DNA of 64,000 nucleotides from Pseudomonas sp. K2I15 (GCF_002204795.1 NZ_NIXO01000019.1:36988-100987); one strand, 5' to 3'. Shown: positions 18,712-27,033, counted from the stretch's first letter. Translations and numbers: made by a program. Notes: generated by a model not told the origin, from the letters alone.

Positions 18712-19950
18712 TCAGTTCTTGAATACCGAGTGTTTACGGCCCTGGTCACACAAGGCGAACACCACCACAAGCAGGGACGCGATGATGAGGACCGACGCCA
18801 CGCTGAATGTAGTTTGCATCCCGCTTCCCACGTCTGCGGGACTGGCCGTTGCGAGGTCGCCGGACACCTGCGCAAACACCGCACTCAATGCCGAGGCACC
18901 CGCGATCAGCCCCAGATTGCGCGACAGGTTGAGCAGGCCCGCAACCGCGCCGCGCCGGTCCGCCAGTACGTCGCTCATCACCGCAGTGTTGTTGGCGGCC
19001 TGGAACTGCGCGTAGCCGAGGGTGAGGATTATCAGCGGGCCGATGTACCCGGCAATACCGAGATTCAACGGCGTCAGTGACAGCAACAGGCAGCCGACAA
19101 GCATCGCCAGCAACCCGGCAATGGTCATTGGGCCGCTGCCGAAACGGTCGGTCAAACGGCCCGCAGGTACGCCCATCAATGCCGAAACACACGGCCCCAC
19201 TGCCATCGTCAGGCCCATCCAGGCGGGGTCGAGGCCTGCGCCGTGGGTCAGGTAGAAAGGCCCGACCACCAACGTCGCCATCATCACCGCCGACACCAGC
19301 GCGCTCATGACCAGGCCGGCGCTTAGGGTTGAATCCCGCAGCGTCGACAAGAAACTGAAGCCTGATGACGTGGGTTGTTGTTCGCGACGGTCGACTCGCA
19401 GGTAACGGCGGGCGAGGGCAAAGGTCAGCAACCCCAGCGGCACGGTGATGCAGAACAGCGCACGCCAGCCAAACCCCGCGATCAACACGCCGCCAATGCT
19501 TGGCCCCAGCGCGGTACCCATGGCCGACATGCTGCCCAGCAACCCCATGGCACGGCCGGTACGTTCCTTGGCCACGGTTTCGCCCACCAGCGCCATGGTC
19601 ATCGCCATCATGATCGCCGCGCCCAGGCCTTGCAGGGCCCGGGCAGCAATCAAAAGCCCGAGGGAGGGAGCCATGCCACACAAGGCGGAGGCAGCGGTGA
19701 AGAGTAACAACCCGGTCAATAGCAGGCGGCTGCGACCCATCAAGTCACCCAGCCGCCCAACGCTGACGATCACGGCGGTGATCGCCAGCAAGTAAGCGAG
19801 CACCACCCACTGCACAGCCTGGAAGGATGCATCAAACGCCTGCACCAGGCTCGGCAGGCCGACATTCGCGATGCTGGTGCCCAAGGACGCCAGCAGCATG
19901 GACAGTGACAGGGCGGCGAGGGCGCCACGGGGTGTAGGTGATTTCATCAA
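18712..19950 (-). CDS. MFS drug-resistance-type transporter
   Basis: A 412-residue major-facilitator protein with about 12 helices. Motif A is VGRLGDLMGRSRLLLTG and motif C-like sequence GTALGPSIGGVLI is present, which favours a proton antiporter of the drug-efflux type. It diverges from a LysR regulator with about 108 bases between starts, so it is probably the regulator's target. The substrate cannot be read. Confidence 0.9.
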   Translation of the reverse strand: MMKSPTPRGALAALSLSMLLASLGTSIANVGLPSLVQAFDASFQAVQWVVLAYLLAITAVIVSVGRLGDLMGRSRLLLTGLLLFTAASALCGMAPSLGLLIAARALQGLGAAIMMAMTMALVGETVAKERTGRAMGLLGSMSAMGTALGPSIGGVLIAGFGWRALFCITVPLGLLTFALARRYLRVDRREQQPTSSGFSFLSTLRDSTLSAGLVMSALVSAVMMATLVVGPFYLTHGAGLDPAWMGLTMAVGPCVSALMGVPAGRLTDRFGSGPMTIAGLLAMLVGCLLLSLTPLNLGIAGYIGPLIILTLGYAQFQAANNTAVMSDVLADRRGAVAGLLNLSRNLGLIAGASALSAVFAQVSGDLATASPADVGSGMQTTFSVASVLIIASLLVVVFALCDQGRKHSVFKN

Positions 19951-20058
19951 GAGGCTCCTGGGTTTGACCGCTGTCAGAAATCTACGCCGTCACCTAACAT
20001 GGCGGAAGGCGCAGCATTTGCACTTTATACGTGCGCCAAACGCCATGTGAGGTTTGCC

Positions 20059-20949
20059 GTGTCAACACCGGATTTGAATTTGCTGATCACCCTGGATGTG
20101 TTGCTCGCCGAAGGCAGCGTCGCCCGCGCCGCCCAACGTTTGCGCCTGAGCCCGTCGGCAATGAGCCGGGCGCTGGCGCGACTGCGGGAAACCACCGGCG
20201 ATCCGTTATTGGTGCGCGCCGGCCGTGGCCTGGTGCCAACACCGCGAGCCCTGGCGTTGCGCGAGCAGGTCAGCCAGTTGGTACAGGATGCCGAGGCGGT
20301 ATTGCGGCCGGCTGCGACGCTGGACCCGAGCCAACTTGTGCGTACGTTCACCTTGCGCACCAGCGACGGTTTTGTTGAAAACTTCGGCCCGGCGCTATTG
20401 GCGCGTATCGCCAAGGAAGCGCCCGGTGTACGCCTGCGTTTCGTGCACAAGCCGGACAAGGCCAGCACGCCACTGCGCGACGGCAGCGTCGACCTGGAAA
20501 CGGGCGTGGTCGACAGCAGTGCCAGCCCCGAGGTGCTGACCCAGGCGCTGTTCCGCGACCGGTTTATTGGCGTGGTGCGCAAGGGGCATCCGCTGAGTGA
20601 GGGCGAAGTCACACCGCAACGCTTCGCCAAAGGCCAGCACATCTACGTGTCCCGACGCGGCCATGATCAGGGCCAGATTCATCAAGCCCTTGAAGCGTTG
20701 GGGCTGACGCGGGACGTGGTGACCATCGTCGCCGGTTTCTCGACGGCCCTGGCGCTGGCCCGCAGCACCGACCTGATCGCCAGCGTGCCGGAGCGCCATA
20801 CCGCCAACCTGCACAGCGATCTCCATCGTTTTGCGCTGCCGTTTGCGTTCCCGGACTTCACCGTGTCGATGCTCTGGCACCCCCGCCTGGACGCCGACCT
20901 GGCCCATCGCTGGCTGCGCAGTTGCCTGCGGGAGGTGTGTGTGCAGTGA
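20059..20949 (+). CDS. LysR-family transcriptional regulator
   Basis: A 296-residue regulator. A GTG at 20059 behind a GAGG motif is chosen; it gives the standard opening VSTPDLNLLITLDVLLAEGS, whereas an ATG 60 bases upstream would add an atypical Cys/His tail without a ribosome site. The helix-turn-helix follows at residues 18-60 (ARAAQRLRLSPSAMSRALAR, with LVRAGRGLVPTPRA closing the linker). The effector domain resembles the NodD/LinR-like branch. It diverges from the MFS transporter and probably controls it. Confidence 0.88.
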   Translation: MSTPDLNLLITLDVLLAEGSVARAAQRLRLSPSAMSRALARLRETTGDPLLVRAGRGLVPTPRALALREQVSQLVQDAEAVLRPAATLDPSQLVRTFTLRTSDGFVENFGPALLARIAKEAPGVRLRFVHKPDKASTPLRDGSVDLETGVVDSSASPEVLTQALFRDRFIGVVRKGHPLSEGEVTPQRFAKGQHIYVSRRGHDQGQIHQALEALGLTRDVVTIVAGFSTALALARSTDLIASVPERHTANLHSDLHRFALPFAFPDFTVSMLWHPRLDADLAHRWLRSCLREVCVQ

Positions 20950-20988
20950 GCCGAGCCTGGATCACCAATTTGGAAAGCACCGACCCCC

Positions 20989-21121
20989 GGTGGCGAGGGA
21001 GCTTGCTCCCGTTGGGCGGCGAAGCGGCCCCAAAACCTGCATCCTGTTTCTAGCAGAAAGAACGCGGTGTGCTTAATGGGGCTGCTACGCAGCCCAACGG
21101 GAGCAAGCTCCCTCGCCACAA
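20989..21121. repeat. inverted pair of REP palindromes
   Basis: A REP at about 20989-21034 (GGTGGCGAGGGAGCTTGCTCCC, then GGCGGCGAAGCGGCC) faces an inverted copy at about 21079-21121 (GGCTGCTACGCAGCC, then GGGAGCAAGCTCCCTCGCCACA). The intervening 44 bases are unrelated to either gene. Confidence 0.9.
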
Positions 21122-21209
21122 TAGGACTGAGGCAAGTCGCTCTGGGTCCACGACAGCCTTTCAACAGGTACAATCCGCGCGGTCATGACACGAAACACCA
21201 GGAATTCGA

Positions 21210-21884
21210 ATGTTCAGCCTTATCCGTTACGAAACCCCATGCCCCGAGCCGATCAACGCGCAGATCCTGCAGATGGTGGTCGACTACCTGACCGACATCA
21301 GCATGGTCGCCATCCCGCCGAGCAACCTGCTGTACAACGTCTACCAGTACGCGATCGGCTACGAGGTGCACCTGTATCTGGAAGCGCTGGGCGGGTCCAA
21401 GGGTATTGCGGTTGAATTGATCGTGGCGCTGGACGCGCAAGAGCAGGTGATCGGCTTCCTGCTGTACCTGCCGGTGAAGGACGATCCCGAGGCGTGCGGC
21501 GTGGCCTATATGGCGGTGCACGCCAGCCATCGGCGCAAAGGCGTGGCGCGGGCGATGATGCAGGACATGCTGGCCCGCTACCCCCATGCCGAACTGACCT
21601 GTGCGGTGGAGAAGGTGCCGGCGTTCGAGTCCATGGGCTTTCAACTACGCGGCGTGCGCGGTACCCAGGTGCTGATGAACACCCGCGACTACAGCACCGA
21701 CGGCTTGATGGGTTTGCTGGATGTGGCGTCGATCTACAGCTCGCTGGAGGTGCGCCAGATCCACACCTACCTGCTGCAAAAGCACGGCAAGCGGGCGATG
21801 GTCGATGCCGAAAAACAGCGTGATCGTCACTTCGACCAGATGACCCACAAAGCACGGGTGTTCGTACGCGAAAGGCTGGGCTAA
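21210..21884 (+). CDS. GNAT-family N-acetyltransferase
   Basis: A 224-residue protein with one GNAT domain near residues 60-150; the acetyl-CoA loop is HASHRRKGVARAMMQDML and the final strand ends CAVEKVPAFESMGFQLRG. About 70 residues follow the domain (helical, charged, ending HKARVFVRERLG), longer than a minimal GNAT, and I do not recognise this extension. The substrate is unknown. It overlaps the convergent tetR gene by four bases. Confidence 0.87.
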   Translation: MFSLIRYETPCPEPINAQILQMVVDYLTDISMVAIPPSNLLYNVYQYAIGYEVHLYLEALGGSKGIAVELIVALDAQEQVIGFLLYLPVKDDPEACGVAYMAVHASHRRKGVARAMMQDMLARYPHAELTCAVEKVPAFESMGFQLRGVRGTQVLMNTRDYSTDGLMGLLDVASIYSSLEVRQIHTYLLQKHGKRAMVDAEKQRDRHFDQMTHKARVFVRERLG

Positions 21885-22480
21885 CGCGCCGCCCCTCGAC
21901 TCACCACCGCCTTGATGCTCGCAAACAATTCCTCTTGCGCCTCCACAGGGCTTATCTCGCCGCTGGCCGCTGCATGAGACAGCGCCTCGGCCGCGCCGAG
22001 CATCCCGCGCAAGCCGGCCTGGCTGATGTCGCCGGACGGGGTAAACGGGGCCAGGGCATCCCGACACTTGCCGAGGAAAATCACGTCGTATTCACGCTTG
22101 ATGGCTTCCAGTTCCGGGCTGCCGGCCAGGGCTGAAATCACGCCCGGAATCTCACGCCCCTGTAACAACACACAGTCGACATAACACGAGGCGATCACCC
22201 AGGCGCGGTCTTCCAGGGTAGGTGTGCTGGCCTCTATTTCGGCGGCAAACACCTGGTTCTGACGGGCGTCGAAATCTTCATACAGCGCGGCCAGAAGCCC
22301 CGCGCGATCGCCGAAATGGCCATACACCACCGGCTTGGTGACGCCGGCCAACTCGGCCAGGTGCCCCAGGGTCAGGGCGTCGGTGCCTTCTTCGCGCACC
22401 AATTGCCAGGCCACGTCGAGCAACTGGCGTAACCGGTCATCCCGGGACAGGCGACGGCGAGGGGATTGACTGCTTGACAT
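21881..22480 (-). CDS. TetR-family regulator
   Basis: A 199-residue repressor. The start at 22480 gives MSSSQSPRRRLSRDDRLRQL; an upstream ATG would add an unlikely aromatic stretch. The helix-turn-helix lies at about residues 15-60 (TLGHLAELAGVTKPVVYGHF). It diverges from an NAD(P)H oxidoreductase gene with a 91-base gap containing a likely operator, so it presumably represses that gene and itself in response to an electrophile or quinone. Confidence 0.9.
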   Translation of the reverse strand: MSSSQSPRRRLSRDDRLRQLLDVAWQLVREEGTDALTLGHLAELAGVTKPVVYGHFGDRAGLLAALYEDFDARQNQVFAAEIEASTPTLEDRAWVIASCYVDCVLLQGREIPGVISALAGSPELEAIKREYDVIFLGKCRDALAPFTPSGDISQAGLRGMLGAAEALSHAAASGEISPVEAQEELFASIKAVVSRGAAR

Positions 22481-22495
22481 GCTTATATACCAAAA

Positions 22496-22517
22496 GTAAC
22501 TTACCAACGGTAACTTA
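22496..22517. promoter_or_regulatory. TetR operator candidate
   Basis: The perfect inverted repeat TTACC-AAC-GGTAA (22501-22513) overlaps two direct copies of GTAACTTA (22496-22503 and 22510-22517). It begins 16 bases upstream of the tetR start and 55 bases before the oxidoreductase start. Confidence 0.6.
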
Positions 22518-22571
22518 GCTCAAGCCTACTCAATTTGCCTTCCCGTCGCTACCCCCGTAGGAGTCACTGCC

Positions 22572-23180
22572 ATGCACGCGCTGATCGTTGTTGCTCACCA
22601 CGACCCTCATTCCCTGACCCACAACCTCGCCAAACAGGCCGCTGCAGGCATCACTGCCGCCGGCCACACTTTCGAAATCGCTGACCTCACCGCCGAAGGC
22701 TTCGACCCGCGCTACGGCGCCGCCGACCATAAAGTACACCGCACCCGCGCCACGCCGCCGGCCGACGTGCTGGCGGAACAGGCCCGGCTCGACCGCGCCG
22801 ACGCCTTGGTGCTGGTGTACCCGATCTTCTGGTGGTCGATGCCAGCGTTGCTCAAGGGCTGGATCGACCGGGTGTTCGTCAACGGTTGGGCGATCGACTA
22901 CAGCCTTGAAACCAAGGTGGTGAAAAAACTCGGCCACCTGCAGGTTCACTTGCTGGGCGTCGGCGGGGCGGATGAAGGCGTGTTTGAACGCCATGGCTAT
23001 GCTAACGCCATGCGCACGCAAATCGACCACGGGATTTTTGATTACTGTGGGGCGAAAGTGCTGACATCCGAGCTGTTGCTGGACTCGGAGAGCGGCGCCG
23101 CGGAGCAGCATCTGGAGACGGTGGCGAAGTTGGGGCGACAGTTGTTTGTTGCTGCCCTGGAACCCTGCGAAACCGCCTAA
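22572..23180 (+). CDS. NAD(P)H oxidoreductase, flavodoxin-like (DT-diaphorase/KefF family)
   Basis: A 202-residue flavoprotein. HALIVVAHHDPHSLTHNLAK is the FMN phosphate-binding start of the NQO1/MdaB/KefF fold, and ALVLVYPIFWWSMPALLKGWIDRVF is the signature block that contacts the isoalloxazine ring. Such enzymes reduce quinones by two electrons at the expense of NAD(P)H. It is divergent from a TetR gene with operator-like repeats between, an arrangement common for quinone-inducible reductases. It overlaps the convergent lysR gene by four bases. Confidence 0.9.
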   Translation: MHALIVVAHHDPHSLTHNLAKQAAAGITAAGHTFEIADLTAEGFDPRYGAADHKVHRTRATPPADVLAEQARLDRADALVLVYPIFWWSMPALLKGWIDRVFVNGWAIDYSLETKVVKKLGHLQVHLLGVGGADEGVFERHGYANAMRTQIDHGIFDYCGAKVLTSELLLDSESGAAEQHLETVAKLGRQLFVAALEPCETA

Positions 23181-24046
23181 ACCACCTGCTGTTCGAGGCT
23201 GCTCTGTATGAGCGTAGCCAACTGTGCCATTGCCGCGCCTGGCGCTGGATGGCTGCAATGCAGTTCATAGCCAAGGGATGGCACCGGCGGCAGCCCGTCG
23301 AGCACCCGCAGGCGCGCCGGCAAGCCGATGCGGGTGCGCAACGTCACGCCCAACCCGGCGTCGACGGCGGCCCAGATTCCGCCGACGCTGGGGCTGGTCA
23401 AGGCAATGCGCCAGGCAATGCCGGCGCGGTCCAGCGCTTCGGTGGCAGCACTGCGCAATACGCAGGGCGCCTCGAACATCACCAGTGGCAGCGGCGCATC
23501 TTCGGCACGCGGCAGTTGCGGCTTGTCCCGGGGGCCGATCCAGTGCATCGGTGTTTGCCCAAGGCGTGTGGAGCCGGTCGAGGTGCGGCCGGTTTCCCAG
23601 GTCAGTGCCAAGTCCAGGCCGGCACTGTCGATCAGTGCAAGCAGTTCGGCGTTGCGGCCAATCCGCACTTCGAGGCTGATCATCGGATACAGCCTGGCGA
23701 AGCGCCGCAGGATGTCACTGAGCACATGCTCGCCAAAATCCTCCTGCAAGCCGAGGCGCAAGGTGCCTGCGGTTTGGGTTTCGTGAAGGCTGCTGAAGAC
23801 GCTGTCGTTGAGGTCCAGCAGCCGCCTGGCGTGACTGAGTAGCGCTTCACCCACTGGCGTCAGCACCAGGCCACGCCCGGATTTGCTCAGCACCGGCGTG
23901 CCGACCTGTTCTTCGAGTTTCTTCAATTGCGCACTGACGGCAGAGGTCGAACGGCCCAGGCGATCTGCCGCCTTGGCGAAGCTGTTCAACTCAACGCCGG
24001 TGACAAAGGTGCGCAGTACATCTAGGTCGAAGGTGGGGCGGCGCAT
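23177..24046 (-). CDS. LysR-family transcriptional regulator
   Basis: A 289-residue regulator opening MRRPTFDLDVLRTFVTGVEL, with helix-turn-helix FAKAADRLGRSTSAVSAQLK. The start at 24046 has GGA seven bases upstream; an ATG four codons earlier is possible. The effector domain begins LRLGLQEDFGEHVLSDILRR, a pattern seen in regulators of small oxidoreductase or detoxification operons. It diverges from the carboxymuconolactone-decarboxylase-like/tautomerase pair and probably regulates it. Confidence 0.9.
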   Translation of the reverse strand: MRRPTFDLDVLRTFVTGVELNSFAKAADRLGRSTSAVSAQLKKLEEQVGTPVLSKSGRGLVLTPVGEALLSHARRLLDLNDSVFSSLHETQTAGTLRLGLQEDFGEHVLSDILRRFARLYPMISLEVRIGRNAELLALIDSAGLDLALTWETGRTSTGSTRLGQTPMHWIGPRDKPQLPRAEDAPLPLVMFEAPCVLRSAATEALDRAGIAWRIALTSPSVGGIWAAVDAGLGVTLRTRIGLPARLRVLDGLPPVPSLGYELHCSHPAPGAAMAQLATLIQSSLEQQVV

Positions 24047-24153
24047 TTTACAGTCCATAAAATTGGGATGATTGGTGCTGTTTAATCTGATATTCGGAAC
24101 GATCCTGGCTTGCTAGTTTTTGCCCGTCAACTGAATTGTCGGAGCGAGAGCCC

Positions 24154-24432
24154 ATGAGCAACAAATTTACCGAGCTGACCCGCGATGTGCTGTTCGCCGA
24201 TATCTGGGAGCGTGACGGCCTGTCACCCAGGGAGCGCAGCTTGATCACTGTGGCCGCGTTGGTGGCGATGTATCGTCTGGAGCAATTGCCGTTTCACTTG
24301 CAGAGGGCTGTTGGCAATGGCTTGAGCGTCGATGAGCTGGGCGAGGTGATCACACACCTGGCGTTTTATTCCGGTTGGCCGACGGCGGCGTCGGCGTTGA
24401 ACCTGTTGGCAGCCATCGATCCTGCGGAGTAA
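24154..24432 (+). CDS. carboxymuconolactone decarboxylase-like (AhpD-fold) protein
   Basis: A 92-residue all-helical protein. LSPRERSLITVAALVAMYRLEQLPFHLQRAVGNG is the conserved CMD core (given here in description of the region around residues 26-58). The CxxC/His redox pair of AhpD is absent, so it belongs to the gamma-CMD-like branch rather than the peroxidase-reductase branch. It is followed after five bases by a tautomerase gene and lies divergent from lysR. Together they look like a small aromatic-acid or quinone-derivative pathway; no substrate is claimed. Confidence 0.85.
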   Translation: MSNKFTELTRDVLFADIWERDGLSPRERSLITVAALVAMYRLEQLPFHLQRAVGNGLSVDELGEVITHLAFYSGWPTAASALNLLAAIDPAE

Positions 24433-24437
24433 CCACC

Positions 24438-24812
24438 ATGCCCTACGCACGAATCTCCCTGCATCGCGGGAAATCTCCAGAGTATCTGCAAGCGCTTTCC
24501 CAGGGACTGCATGACGCCCTGGTTGAAAGTTTCAAGATTCCTGAAGCGGATCGCTTCCACGTGATCCACCAGCACGAAGTGGGCGAAATGATCATCGACC
24601 CCAACTACCTGGGCGGCCCACGCAGCCACGACTATGTACTGATCGCGATCACTGGAGGCAAACGCCGTGATACCGAGACCAAACGCCATCTCTACCGGGT
24701 GCTGGTGGAGCGGTTGGAGGCCGCCATAGGGCTGAGCCCTGAGGACGTGATGGTGGTGATTACGACGACGGCGGCGGATGAGTGGTCGTTTGCGGGGGGA
24801 AGAGGCAATTAG
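24438..24812 (+). CDS. tautomerase-family protein (4-OT/MSAD-like)
   Basis: A 124-residue tautomerase. The start is set by GGAG eight bases upstream of ATG and places Pro directly after Met (MPYARISL), where the mature N-terminal Pro1 is the catalytic base of the superfamily. ADRFHVIHQHEVGEMIIDPN and SHDYVLIAITGGKRRDTETK match the longer 4-oxalocrotonate tautomerase/malonate-semialdehyde-decarboxylase-like subgroup. It is presumably co-transcribed with the CMD-like gene, whose stop codon forms part of its ribosome site. Confidence 0.9.
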   Translation: MPYARISLHRGKSPEYLQALSQGLHDALVESFKIPEADRFHVIHQHEVGEMIIDPNYLGGPRSHDYVLIAITGGKRRDTETKRHLYRVLVERLEAAIGLSPEDVMVVITTTAADEWSFAGGRGN

Positions 24813-24841
24813 CTCGGCGGCGAACCTGCTTTGAGGAAGGT

Positions 24842-24869
24842 GGAACCGTTTTTTGATTCGGGCCACAGA
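24842..24869 (+). promoter_or_regulatory. perfect hrp box (HrpL/RspL-type ECF promoter)
   Basis: GGAACC (24842-24847), 15 bases, then CCACAGA (24863-24869) matches the consensus GGAACC-N15/16-CCACNNA of HrpL-dependent type III secretion promoters in Pseudomonas at every specified base. It is oriented towards the small gene starting 51 bases downstream of it. The match is directly read; control by an HrpL-type sigma factor is inferred and needs that sigma gene elsewhere in the genome. Confidence 0.8.
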
Positions 24870-24920
24870 GCGGATGGCTGTCCATACGGGCAGCCCAACT
24901 TGAGCCATGGAGAAAATACG

Positions 24921-25190
24921 ATGTCGACCATTACTGCCGGTGGGGCAACTTCTGCCCCTATGATCGATACGCCCAAAGACAAGCCTGCATCTGATCAGGC
25001 ACTCAATAATAACGAGCTCAAGACGGGTGAAACGCCGCGTTTCTCGAGGGTAACTCCTGAGCAGGTCAAGCAGCTGAATGACGAGCAACTAGAGCGGCTA
25101 AAGAGATTTCCCGACATGAGCCTCAAAGACCTATTGGCCGGACATGGCACGGAATTCAAGATGAAGGGAGGTGGCACATTCATCTGGTGA
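24921..25190 (+). CDS. small protein of unknown family, candidate type III secretion substrate
   Basis: An 89-residue soluble protein I do not recognise. The start has GGAG eight bases upstream. The first 12 residues (MSTITAGGATSA) contain Ile at position 4, several Ser/Thr and no acidic residue, which fits the empirical N-terminal pattern of P. syringae type III effectors. The middle is polar and probably disordered; residues 43-71 look helical (TPEQVKQLNDEQLERLKRF), and the end is GTEFKMKGGGTFIW. Codons rare in neighbouring genes (AGG, AGA, CTA) occur here, as is common in acquired effector genes. It sits alone behind a perfect hrp box. It could be a small effector, helper or pilus-associated protein. 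Confidence 0.75.
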   Translation: MSTITAGGATSAPMIDTPKDKPASDQALNNNELKTGETPRFSRVTPEQVKQLNDEQLERLKRFPDMSLKDLLAGHGTEFKMKGGGTFIW

Positions 25191-25254
25191 CGTAGGCCTG
25201 AACCCGTGGCAGCGTGGCTGTATTGCTCGAAAAGCAGCGCAACCCCGGGGGGCT

Positions 25255-25644
25255 TCAACCCTCCCGAAACAAGTCATGAGCATCCAGCAACCGATACGCA
25301 ATCTCCGGCCGCTTCTCCAGGCCCTTGCGAATCGCTGCCGGAATCGACTGCCGGGTCTTGCGACACAACCCCGGCAAGTCATCGATAACGATCTGAATCC
25401 CGCGCATGCTTTTGACTTCCGTATGACCGGGCGCGATGTGCACGCGGATGCCCAATTGCTGGTGCATCAGCTGTTGCATGCGCTCAAGGTCGGGCAGGCT
25501 TTGCAGGTTTTCGAGGCGTTCGAGCAGGCGTTTTTCTTCCTGGCGCGTCAGGTGCAGGATGCGTGCATCGGCGCCGGGGAGGTCGAGCAGTTGGTCGCGA
25601 TTGCAGTCGCAGGCGCCGGGTGGGCAGGGTTGGCGAATCGTCAT
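25255..25644 (-). CDS. hypothetical protein with N-terminal Cys motif
   Basis: A 129-residue protein conserved, as far as I recall, among pseudomonads but without a function known to me. The N terminus has three Cys in MTIRQPCPPGACDCNRDQ (Cys7, Cys12, Cys14), a possible metal site. A helical segment follows (LTRQEEKRLLERLENLQSL), then IAPGHTEVKSMRGIQIVIDD and a C-terminal helix-rich tail (QSIPAAIRKGLEKRPEIAYR). It has no signal peptide. It lies 32 bases upstream of nothing on its own strand; the next gene on that strand, aroA, precedes it by 32 bases, so it may be co-transcribed downstream of aroA. Confidence 0.75.
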   Translation of the reverse strand: MTIRQPCPPGACDCNRDQLLDLPGADARILHLTRQEEKRLLERLENLQSLPDLERMQQLMHQQLGIRVHIAPGHTEVKSMRGIQIVIDDLPGLCRKTRQSIPAAIRKGLEKRPEIAYRLLDAHDLFREG

Positions 25645-25676
25645 GAAGTCTCCCTCCCGTTACCGGCGCCGACGGC

Positions 25677-26954
25677 TTACCAGGTCAGTTGGACGCCAAG
25701 GCTTTCCAGCTCTTTCCAGTACTCAGGATAGGTCTTGCCGACGCAGTCCGGGTCCTGAATCCTGATCCCCGACACCTTCAGGCCCGCCAAGGCAAAGCAC
25801 ATCGCGATGCGGTGGTCGGCGTGGGTGTCGATCAGCGCGTTGCACGCGGTGCCCGCCAGGGCCGGATCGCTGGCCACCAGCAAATCATCACCTTCAATGG
25901 TCGCCAGGCCCGGGCGAATTTCGTTCAGGCCGTCATGCAACGCCTGCACCCGGTCACATTCCTTGACCCGCAGGTTGGCCAACTCCGTGAAGCGTACCGG
26001 CGTGTTGTTGAACGCGGCCAGTACGGCGAGGGTTGGAATGGCATCCTGCATCTGCGAGCCAATGACCACCGGCTGCATCTGCGGGAATTGCGCGATCACT
26101 GCCTGGGCCTTGGCATCGGGCTGGGTGAAATCCTGCGGGGCGACACCGAGGTCGATGCGGCCACCGGTCAGCACTTCGGCGGCCCACAGATAGGTGGCGG
26201 CGGAAGCGTCAGGCTCGATCAGGTAGTCGTGTGCGGTGTAGCCGGTGGGGGCCACGCGCCAGGTGCTTTCATCGACGATGTCCACCTGGGCACCGAAGGC
26301 GCGCATGCAGTCCAGGGTCAGGTCGACATAGCCACGGGCGCCAATGTCCTTGCCGGTCAGGGCCACTTCAATCGGGGCTTCGCCGCACGCCGCCAGCATC
26401 AGCAGCGCCGACACGTACTGGCTCGACAGGCCGCCGTCGATCTCGAAACGCTTGGCCTGCACGCGGCCGGTGCCATGGACGGTTACGGGAGGGCAGCCGG
26501 TAGGGCTGTCGACCTTGATGCCATTCTGGCCGAGGGTCGCGAGCAGCGGGCCGATCGGGCGTTTTTGCATGTAGGCGTCGCCGTCCAGCACCACGGTGCC
26601 TTGCACGGTGGCCACGGCCGCGGTGAGGAAGCGCATCGCGGTGCCGGCATTACCGAGGAACAGCGGTTGCGCCGGCAATTGCAGCTTGCCAACGCTGGTG
26701 ACGACGAACGTGGTGTCGTCCGGTTCATCAATCACCACGCCCATCTGCCGCAGGGCCACCGACATGTGGCGGGTGTCATCGCTTTTCAACGCGCCGCTCA
26801 GGCGGCTGGTGCCCCTGGCCAGGGCGGCCAGCAGCAGGGCACGGTTGGTAATGGATTTGGAGCCGGGGGGCGCTACCTTGCCGTTCAATGGAAAGTTGGG
26901 CGGTGTAACGGTCACGGTTTTCTGCGAACTCAAGGTACAAGGCTCCTGCTTCAA
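25677..26954 (-). CDS. aroA: 3-phosphoshikimate 1-carboxyvinyltransferase (EPSP synthase), stand-alone
   Basis: A 425-residue EPSP synthase that condenses shikimate-3-phosphate with PEP in the shikimate pathway. Conserved blocks are PPGSKSITNRALLLAALARG (with the PEP-binding Lys), LFLGNAGTAMRFLTAAVATV, the RPIG segment, DGGLSSQYVSALLMLAACG, RVKECDR and HADHRIAMCFALAGL. The residue equivalent to E. coli Pro101 is Phe (GNAGTAMRF instead of GNAGTAMRP), next to the glyphosate/PEP pocket. Pseudomonads usually carry AroA as part of a prephenate dehydrogenase fusion, so this free-standing copy is probably a second, divergent enzyme. It is followed by a small Cys-motif gene and preceded by a PEP-mutase-like gene on the same strand. 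Confidence 0.92.
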   Translation of the reverse strand: MKQEPCTLSSQKTVTVTPPNFPLNGKVAPPGSKSITNRALLLAALARGTSRLSGALKSDDTRHMSVALRQMGVVIDEPDDTTFVVTSVGKLQLPAQPLFLGNAGTAMRFLTAAVATVQGTVVLDGDAYMQKRPIGPLLATLGQNGIKVDSPTGCPPVTVHGTGRVQAKRFEIDGGLSSQYVSALLMLAACGEAPIEVALTGKDIGARGYVDLTLDCMRAFGAQVDIVDESTWRVAPTGYTAHDYLIEPDASAATYLWAAEVLTGGRIDLGVAPQDFTQPDAKAQAVIAQFPQMQPVVIGSQMQDAIPTLAVLAAFNNTPVRFTELANLRVKECDRVQALHDGLNEIRPGLATIEGDDLLVASDPALAGTACNALIDTHADHRIAMCFALAGLKVSGIRIQDPDCVGKTYPEYWKELESLGVQLTW

Positions 26955-27033
26955 GGCGGGTGGCGTTTGGCGGACACGAATAATCGGCCAAACACGCTAC
27001 CGTTGTCGAGCGGGGATCGTTGGGCGTCGCGGG

